Positions 57,030 to 64,000 of a stretch of 64,000 nucleotides of DNA are shown here, in pieces. Each line of letters starts with the position of its first letter. The first letter of the stretch is position 1. This stretch comes from Petrosia ficiformis (Eukaryota; Porifera; Demospongiae; Haplosclerida; Petrosiidae): NCBI GenBank assembly GCA_947044365.1, contig OX345636.1, forward strand, positions 7,646,001-7,710,000. The letters run 5' to 3'. The notes below the pieces were generated by a model that saw only the letters and a program-made list of their open reading frames with translations, had not been told where the DNA came from and ran no database searches. The position numbers and the translations under genes are program-made.

Positions 57030-57191
57030 CTTTCCCATAATCAGCCAACAATTTTTACTGGAATGGTTGAACTGATGGGCTCTAAGATCATGAACCCAGC
57101 CAGCCTTGACAAAACCAATTATCTTATCAGTGTACCTTTGCTTGGACTCTGCAGACAACCAGCTATAATACTCTGATACTTGCTCCATCAT
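57030..57191 (-). pseudogene. First exon of second ISL2EU gene, YqaJ-type (probable)
   Basis: A 162-nt exon runs from the ATG at 57191 (MMEQVSEYYSWLSAESKQRY) through FVKAGWVHDLRAHQF to the donor GGAAAG/GTAATA, in phase 0. The YxxW pattern and F-x2-GWV are like the start of the second, YqaJ-nuclease protein of ISL2EU elements. Only about 160 bp separate the donor from the transposase stop, so the nuclease exons are deleted. The assignment rests on weak N-terminal resemblance plus context. Confidence 0.42.
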
Positions 57192-57439
57192 AACAAGAGT
57201 GGCCAGCACGTGGGAGCTCGAAAATTATTACGCGTTTGCCTCTCAAGATGGTGGTTAGCAACGGTTGCCATGATGCGATGACGTAATCGAACGCTCTTTA
57301 TTATTGTAAATCGTTGTTGTATTTCTTCTTTCTTTGATAATTCTTCGTCCACCCTTGCTTCTACCTGCTCAGTCAACTCAGTAACAGGTAAAAATTCACT
57401 TTGAAAAATATACCTCAAACAGGAGCACTCTTTGTCAAA

Positions 57440-58142
57440 ATATCACACTTCTGTTGTCCAATAGGCCTCTATATTTGAGGCTTTTAATTTAAAGTACTAC
57501 CTGACTAACTTCCACACTGTCACAGAAACGCACGATCTTGAAGAAATTTTTACTTCCAAACAAGTAAACAGGGATTCTTAAGTTTAAAGTACTTCATTTA
57601 AACAATCAAGACATCTATTAGTATTTTACACAGCACTAAAAGCAGTAGAACAATCACAATCCATTGTTGAAATTTTAATTAGTTGTGGGTGTGGTCAATT
57701 AAAATTACCAAAAAATTTGCTGAACTGGATCCTTTTCAAGGACTGCATTTCCGGCTTTGTGATGCCGTATTTCACCATTTAAAAAGATATTAGACTAGGC
57801 CATCCAGGGTGCACATCTTGAAATTTCTTTATAAAAATTTTTTTACATGCATTTCAAGAAAGCAAAAATTTGACAAATTTTATAAGCTAATACATTTTCA
57901 ATGGAGGCAATCTAAAAAATGTGGCTTTCAAAGATTGTCAAAAGGACTAAAGAAGACCTGCATGAATGGAGTAGAAATTGTGTTAGTAATGTTGTATATA
58001 GATGTCTCCTACGCTGCAAGGGTGCACATCTTGGAATTTCCTTACTGGTTAAGAGAAAAAACCTGCTATTTTAAAATCTCCATTGAACGCCATACAAAAC
58101 TTTCCCGCTAATATACGGAAAAATTACTGACAAAAATTTCCC
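57440..58142. other. Interior of the TGGAAAAGGGGG element, no clear gene
   Basis: Includes an imperfect repeat of GGGTGCACATCTTGRAATTTC at 57807 and 58020. Frames are broken. Some codons may be remains of the same protein as the flanking fragments. Confidence 0.35.
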
Positions 58143-58445
58143 GTGTCAAGCCATTTCTGGACATGGAAACATCCTAATGAAGTTTGGATTCGTTATACGT
58201 ATAGTACAGAGGAATGTTGGAGTAAGATGAACTTACTCAAAGGAAGGAAAAAAGAACATCCACTGATCTCTGTTTCGTTACCCATTAAGTACCCTAATGG
58301 ACACCCTATCTTACCTAAAAAGGTTGAAGATCTCAAGAAAATGATTCCCTTCATTCCTGAGAAGTATAAGCAGTTTATATTAATCTTTGAGAACATTACT
58401 ATACTTATTAATAATAAAAGGACCATTTATTCCTTAAGCATTTGA
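58143..58445 (+). pseudogene. C-terminal fragment of unclassified transposon protein
   Basis: The frame includes YTYSTEECWSKMNLLKGRKK, KYPNGHPILPKKVEDLKKM and IPFIPEKYKQFILIF before a stop. A K-x-D-L-x3-IP-x2-Y-x2-F ending is what I expect at the C-terminus of the protein whose start lies at 54768. The two pieces lie in the right order and strand, with the ISL2EU-like element between. Confidence 0.42.
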
Positions 58446-58691
58446 TACTCTTTGATATTGAACTACTATTGTTTAATTTTGTTCAAAGAGTTTTAAATTT
58501 CTTATCTATACATGCCTGAATATTTATACCAAATTTTATAACTTTAAACCTATAAATGGGAATAAGAAGATATGGTCAAAGTTTAAATGTGTTTTTCTCA
58601 AAACTAACTTTTTGTCACTTATCCCCCTTTTCCACTGACCCCTTCAATCAAGTTATATATAGTTCCAACCCGTGGGAAAGCAATCATAGGG

Positions 58692-61020
58692 CTAGGGATT
58701 TCACTAATTATTATTATTATGTCAGAATTATATAGATGATCAATAAACTTTTGTATATAATTACCTGAAGGCCCTTTGTGAGGCAGTCTATTAGAAATCT
58801 CACTAAGCAAATGAAAAAAAAACATCACAATTATGACAATTCAATTTTATTACTTGAGTGGCAAAAAGACAAAACAAAAGGTAAAAGGAGAATTCAAAAG
58901 TGTTTGACTACCTGGAAAAGGGACTGAGTTGGCTAAGAGAACTCCTTATGTATATATGATGATAATATGAAGAAGGGACTGAGCTGGCTCAGAAAACTCC
59001 TTATGTATATATATGAAATAATATTATGATGATAATTTGCTAAGAATTTCGAATATCTTTTAACGTTCTTAACAAGGCACAGAGTCCAATAAGAGTCCCT
59101 GCATATGAGAAAGAATAGTAATAACATCTAAGCAGGAAATAAGAGTGATGATTTAAGCCTAAGCAATAGTTTTGCATAATTATTATATTATATATAATAA
59201 TTATTATAGTAAAACTATATAATTATTGCATAATACATTATTGTAACCATTAAACCACAACTACAATGCCATGACCCGCACACACATAAACATGAAACAA
59301 CTAATCCCACTTTTATATTGCTATGACGAACTAGTATAATTATATACTACAATTAGTACTACATGAATGATAACAACAATGTAGCTTCCTTATGAATTAA
59401 TGTAACGCTATGAGATCTCTTGATAGCCCTAACTTACCATAATTATATCTTACTTGACACCCCAACGCATATAAAGAAAATTTCACATGCGCAAAAATGT
59501 GATAAGTATTGGCGGTAAATTCCAAATTTTGCGATTACGAATGGACGAGAACATCAGATATACTAAATTTATAATTGTATTCACCACGTGTACAAGTACA
59601 TGAATTTTGATGTAATGTTTTTGTAAAACATTCAGGGACACCATGACATGAGCATCCTCATGCAAGTGACAATATAGATTCAGCATACATTTTTAGCTGT
59701 TCTTATCGTTCAGCCCTGTGACTTACATTACCATATGACCCGGTGGCACCACCCAAAACCATTAGTGTGATCCAATTAACTATCCTTTCTTAGCTTTTTG
59801 CCGAGTCCATCCCAAATTTTTAAGTCCCTTTCATATGGGCTTTGTCTTTTTTTTTCTTGGTAATGGCTGTGTTCACCTACTATGTGAACCAATCTAATAT
59901 GTCTGCTATGATTCACAGAAGTGCTAGCGCTATCTGCATGAGCTTGTATTATTATACTTTTTAAAAATTAAATGCTAAATTAGATCAGCGTGCAGTTTTT
60001 TTACCTGCCAGTTATAAAGTTTGCTGATCAAAAACAGTGCAAAGTGCTGGTTTATTTAGTGATCAAGAAAAAGTTGATCTTCATATCAACCAGTGGCAGT
60101 AATATTCATTAACAGTGATATTAGAAATAGCCAACGTAGGAAGTGTAGTATACTATGACACACCCAAACTACCTAATCTAGTTATGTATTTCACACTCTA
60201 CTATTATCTAATCATAAGTGTACACTCAACATCATGAAAAGATAAACATCGTCTTTACTATCATCATTAGGAATTTGAAATGCAATTTAGCAAACACACA
60301 TGTATACACTCTATAACAATTAAGTATTAATTCTATTTTGTCTTGAAGTTGATTGTATGTAGTCCACCACATCTTGAAGAATCTTCATCATTTCTAAACA
60401 ATTATAATGCATTATTGTAAAATATAATCACATCGTATTAATTAATATAGGGTTGTTACTAGCCTGTTTTTTAGGTACAAAACCCTTCTTAAGAAGAAAA
60501 GTACTTGAATGCTTAAAACATCGGCTAAAAAACATTGTTTGTAAAGCTACATGTATACAGTGTGATAAGCTAGGTAGACTATTATAATCATGATAGATAT
60601 TGAATATTAAGATAGGAATTGTAGTCACAATCATCACCTGATACTCCTGATATTCAGGTTTATCAAAACATATTAATAGGTATAATATTATTATACAGAT
60701 AATACTACCACTCGTTTCAATTATGGAAAAGAATATAAAGACAAATTCTGTTAGACATGATTATTTGAAGGTATCATTTTATGAACATAATTATACTAAA
60801 TAGATTACAGCTAACACTAACTATATTATAAGACCATAATTATTATAACACAGTGTTATAATAATTATTATTATTTATTCATGAATCACAGTATTTTGCA
60901 TTACATTGAATGTCATCACATTAAAAATTTTAATACTGTGATGCCATAGACAGCCATGCTTTGCTTATATGCTTTGTTTCCATGCTACATAACAGTTATA
61001 GCATACCTCCTTATGCACAC
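58692..61020. other. No confident gene; a short tandem duplication at 58919-59030
   Basis: GGGACTGAGTTGGCTAAGAG and AACTCCTTATGTATATAT occur twice about 60 bp apart (58919-59030). Several palindromic TATAATTATTATA runs occur (59175-59220, 60830-60875). Frames shorter than 70 codons have no recognisable motifs. Confidence 0.45.
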
Positions 61021-61024
61021 ATGA

Positions 61025-61125
61025 AATATAATTTTATTGCCACTGTGAATACACCACATACATGTACTCAGGCCTGACGTCATTACAGTGACAATATATT
61101 CCATGTGGAATTGAGAAGTATGCTA
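61025..61125. repeat. Inverted repeat related to 14850 and 16850 stems
   Basis: ATGAAATATAATTTTATTGC facing GCATACTTCTC-flanked ACAGTGACAATATATTCCAT; the same theme (stem, then CATGGAAT, then a GTATGCTATAAC tail) occurs at 14850-14935 and 16850-16935, suggesting a small foldback MITE family. Confidence 0.6.
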
Positions 61126-61785
61126 TAACCATTACTAATTAACTGAAACGTTTTGTATGTAAGCCATACAGTCCTCCTATTTCTCATTTATAATCTAATT
61201 CAAGTGTTAGTATATTATATTACTATACTATCAGTACATACAGTAATACACATAATATCTCATAATATAATTCAAGTTATATTACTATAGTATATAAACC
61301 TAATAGTAACTGATAGTATAAGATGACTGGTATAATATTTCACACCTCTGAATACCATAGTAAATTAGTAATATCAGTTTACACTTGTCAGTATTTCCTT
61401 TACTATTAATTATATATTAACTGATAACATTCTGTTAAGAACGCTAAGTACACTAACTAAAAATATAACACTTTATATTACAAAAATGCAAATACCAAAC
61501 TGACATGTATAGCAAATTAAAAAAAGGAATTCTCATCCTCAATATCCAGGTAATGTTTATATCATCCTAAAGTGTAATCATATTTGCTGTATATAGTAGT
61601 AAATTGACTTTATTGCTGATCATGTGACCTGTGGCCAATCAGAGTGCAGATAATGCGTCACATGATTGAACATTAAATCACTTATTGCACACTTTTGCGT
61701 GCAATAAGTTAGTTATTGCACACTTTGCTCACCTCTACTAACGAAGCAGCTCCAACAACAGTGGTAGTTTACCAGATCGTCAATA
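61126..61785. other. No recognisable gene
   Basis: AT-rich. At 61676-61730 TTATTGCACACTTTTGCGTG CAATAA forms a short stem and TTATTGCACACTTTG repeats once more. Confidence 0.45.
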
Positions 61786-61788
61786 AAT

Positions 61789-61967
61789 CACTTAGAACAC
61801 ACTTGACAGTGCATTGTGTGTTTCAATGCAGCACTTGGGCGGTCAATAAAGGTCTCGTTTACATAATGCACTCGCCTTCGGCTCGTGCACTATGTAAACT
61901 CAACCTTTATTGACCCGCCCTCGTGCTACATTAAAACACGTAATCACGGTAAAGTGTGTTCTAACTA
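61789..61967. repeat. Long palindrome, about 85-bp arms
   Basis: CACTTAGAACACACTTGACA on the left pairs with TGGT-type sequence ending GTAAAGTGTGTTCTAACTA on the right. Towards the loop, GGGCGGTCAATAAAGG pairs with CCTTTATTGACCCGCCC, TTTACATAATGCAC with GTGCACTATGTAAA, and the tip is TCGCCTTCGGCTCG. No duplication at the ends is certain; a foldback MITE is likely. Confidence 0.85.
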
Positions 61968-62280
61968 TTACTTATTGTTACCTGTTAGTGTACTTAATGT
62001 GTTTGTGGTATTGTGGTTTTTTTTTTTACTTTGAAGATTTATTTCTAGGCTTCTTAGAACTTGTATAATCCCACACGTTTAATTGATTTCTTGAATATTC
62101 TAGAACCTTCCTTAGTTTCAGTTGTGCTCAGTTGAGTCACTTCAGTACTGTATAAAGAACTAAAATTTGTTCACTACTCAAAATACAGTATTATCATTTG
62201 TGGTTTTAAATAACCTACTGATGGAGAAGGGACACGAGAGCCATAGAGGAATGAGCTTTTTTTTCTAAACTCTTCTCATT
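61968..62280. other. No recognisable gene
   Basis: AT-rich spacer with a poly-T at about 62020. Confidence 0.45.
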
Positions 62281-62660
62281 TCCAACACTGGCGACTCTAC
62301 TGCATATATTTTGGCCACCATTCACTTTCTCTATCCCAAACTTGGCTCCTTTTCTGACATGGAATACTACTTCTACCAACTTGCTTACAGGGACTCGAAA
62401 GTCCCCAAGCGCTTCGTAGGATTAAATAAAATGCAGTGCTCTCCCTCTTTTGACTGGAACTGGGGCAAACAAAATGACCCCACTGCATGTTGGCACCAGC
62501 TACACCCACGATTTCAGGTTCTACAGCAAGGGAAATGCCTCAGGTACTCAACAGAGTGCGTGGGAGGGGTCACTGAAACCACAATTTGTGTGGGAGTTGA
62601 GGGACACAGGCCCCTACGAACCCCCATTAATGAGGGGACACACCCTTTAAAATTTCCCCC
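62281..62660. mobile_element. Truncated piggyBac-like MITE copy
   Basis: Starts abruptly at CATTTCCAACACTGGCGACT and matches 29137-29530 at high identity, ending near TTTCCCCCATAGTCGTTATT. Both TTAA ends are missing. Confidence 0.75.
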
Positions 62661-62669
62661 ATAGTCGTT

Positions 62670-64000
62670 ATTGAGGTACATGTATATGCTTGTGTTCTAC
62701 CAGCTAGTAATATATTTTCCATAGCCTATACATCACAACTGAAGGTGTATACTGCATAGCATAGAGTATCAGAGTGCATTTAACTATACAATAAAATATG
62801 CAAGAGTTTTCATACAGCTTATGTACAATATAGCACTGTGTATTCTTCAATCATGTAACATAAACATTATGTAAACATTGTTATGTAATAATAATCATAG
62901 TTGCCATGGCAATAAAAGTAGTATGTACATGTACTGTTGTAGTACATGTAGAAGAGTATCTCACACAGAGTTGATTCATGTCAAAACTTTTACTAATTAT
63001 TATTAGTGTTGTTTTTAAACTAAACTACACATGTACATTGTATAACTAAATTATACTGCATAACTAAAATTGGTCAATAGTGGACAATTTTGTTTCATTG
63101 TAAAAAGTAATAGGTTATTTAATCTTCAGTTGGTTACAGGAGTTTCAATGCAATTTTATTTTCCTCAGTGCTGATTTGTTTTTCCTGCTAGGTAATATTT
63201 ACTAATACTAGTTTTAGTATATAGTACATGTAATAATAAAGAATAGTTGGGATGTACCACATATATTAGTCAAGATTAAAACAAATAGATTACTACTTGT
63301 AAGCATTACCTACCAAGAAAAGAAATTATTATATAATGTTAGGAGTATATTATTAATATTGTATTGAAACTGATGTAACCAAGTGAGTATGTTTACAGTA
63401 TATAGTTAACTAACTTTCAATAAGCCTTAGTATTAAAGGTTTGAGAAACTAGGGATACTATAACTAAAAGTGGTTATTACTGTCAAACTAAAACAACAGT
63501 ATTACAATTTATAATAAAATTCTTATATTTCACTATTAGTGATAGCATTTGCAAAAACTTACTATTAGATGAAAATAACTTTCACTACATATTAAATGTT
63601 TCCATTTAATTACTCAGTAATTCGCTATTTGTATAGAAAATTTGATATTTAAGAAGCCTCATAGATGATGGACCTTCCTGGATGCAACTCTCATTATCTA
63701 CCCATACAAAACAGTTTCATAGTGAGCATGAATAAAACATAGAGTTTCAATTATCTTGTGTCATATTCAGCTCCGAGTCAAAATGAACTTAATAATCATG
63801 AAGATCAGTTACTACTTCTATGCATAATTGTACAAATAATGAACATTAATTTTAGTTATTATTAAATTATCAAACAAGCTCTGTCATATACATTACCTGA
63901 TACCTTCTGTTTCAATACAACTATTTCAAAGATTACTCACGCTTCTTTAATCTGAGTGATCTCCTATGTCAATTAATTCTCCTCTCCCAGTCTACTGACC
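62670..64000. other. No recognisable gene
   Basis: AT-rich sequence to the window end; no long frames, repeats or RNA genes seen. Confidence 0.45.

Larger units (their letters stand above)
55253..57297. mobile_element. ISL2EU-like transposon, internally deleted, about 2.0 kb
   Basis: Imperfect ends AGAGCGTGCGCTTGACGTCA and, inward from the right, AGAGCGTTCGATTACGTCA enclose a THAP+DDE transposase gene and the first exon of an opposing gene. THAP plus an IS5-like DDE nuclease, with a second YqaJ-type gene, is the composition I know for the ISL2EU (PHIS) group. The expected 2-bp AT duplication is not certain here. The second gene has lost its body. Confidence 0.68.
54574..58634. mobile_element. 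Transposon with TGGAAAAGGGGGATAAGTGA ends, host of a nested element
   Basis: TGGAAAAGGGGGATAAGTGA (plus CA) starts it and its exact inverse ends it. No clean target duplication is visible; about 18 bp on the right (CTGACCCCTTCAATCAAG) are unexplained. Inside are an N-terminal gene fragment near the left end, a C-terminal one near the right end, and an ISL2EU-like element between them. Confidence 0.72.
54228..58691. mobile_element. CCCTATGATTGC MITE split by a nested 4-kb insertion
   Basis: The left half (54228-54573) runs from TATCCCTATGATTCC to GCATACTCGCGCAAGTGG. The right half (about 58645-58691) runs from TATATATAGTTCCAACCCGT to AAGCAATCATAGGG. Together they equal the complete copy at 32323-32763, so everything between is a later arrival. 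Confidence 0.82.

Noticed and set aside
1..64000. CRISPR array, bacterial operon or phage island
   Set aside because: The direct repeats here have no uniform unique spacers, and all recognisable genes have GT..AG introns and metazoan or eukaryotic-transposon domains.

Overview
This is eukaryotic, metazoan-type DNA. It is strongly AT-rich, its genes are split by short GT..AG introns, and it is crowded with DNA transposons, minisatellites and the palindrome ACATGTACATGT. TRAF-type MATH exons, a Death-domain gene and IS3EU-, ISL2EU- and pogo-like transposons would fit an invertebrate with a compact AT-rich genome, most likely a demosponge of the Amphimedon type. The organism is an inference; nothing in the window names it. 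No rRNA, intact tRNA, CRISPR array or bacterial operon is visible.

Host genes are few. Three exons on the minus strand (9222-9739, 14003-14518, 35608-36126) encode related TRAF-type MATH domains, each entered in intron phase 1. A small two-exon Death-domain gene lies on the minus strand at 43839-46013. MATH (TRAF) and Death domains are both adaptor modules of innate-immune and TNF-type signalling.

Mobile DNA fills much of the rest. From left to right: a 504-bp hAT-like element (2589-3092); a complete 3.41-kb IS3EU-like transposon (5041-8450) with a three-exon DDE integrase and a divergent gene ending in a HECT C-lobe; a hAT-like MITE (8532-8854); a DIRS fragment (about 20320-22555); a Penelope-like fragment (23136-23800); Gypsy reverse-transcriptase scraps; piggyBac-like MITEs flanked by TTAA (29100-29697, 36391-36847); two members of a family with CAGGAGC ends and 7-bp target duplications (30143-30902, 38766-39414); a 3.6-kb pogo-like element (39435-43039) with a DDE_1 transposase and a HIRAN-Ulp1 protein, each broken by a different MITE; a decayed Helitron (47682-51518); a hAT MITE (53189-53720); and a three-level nest at 54228-58691.

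Between about 18.6 and 35.2 kb the same anonymous sequence occurs twice, as a segmental duplication. One copy took the DIRS and Penelope insertions; the other took the Gypsy, MITE and CAGGAGC insertions. The duplicated copies act as empty-site controls that help define the insertions. Most transposon genes are broken. The IS3EU-like pair is the exception: both of its genes read through cleanly after splicing.
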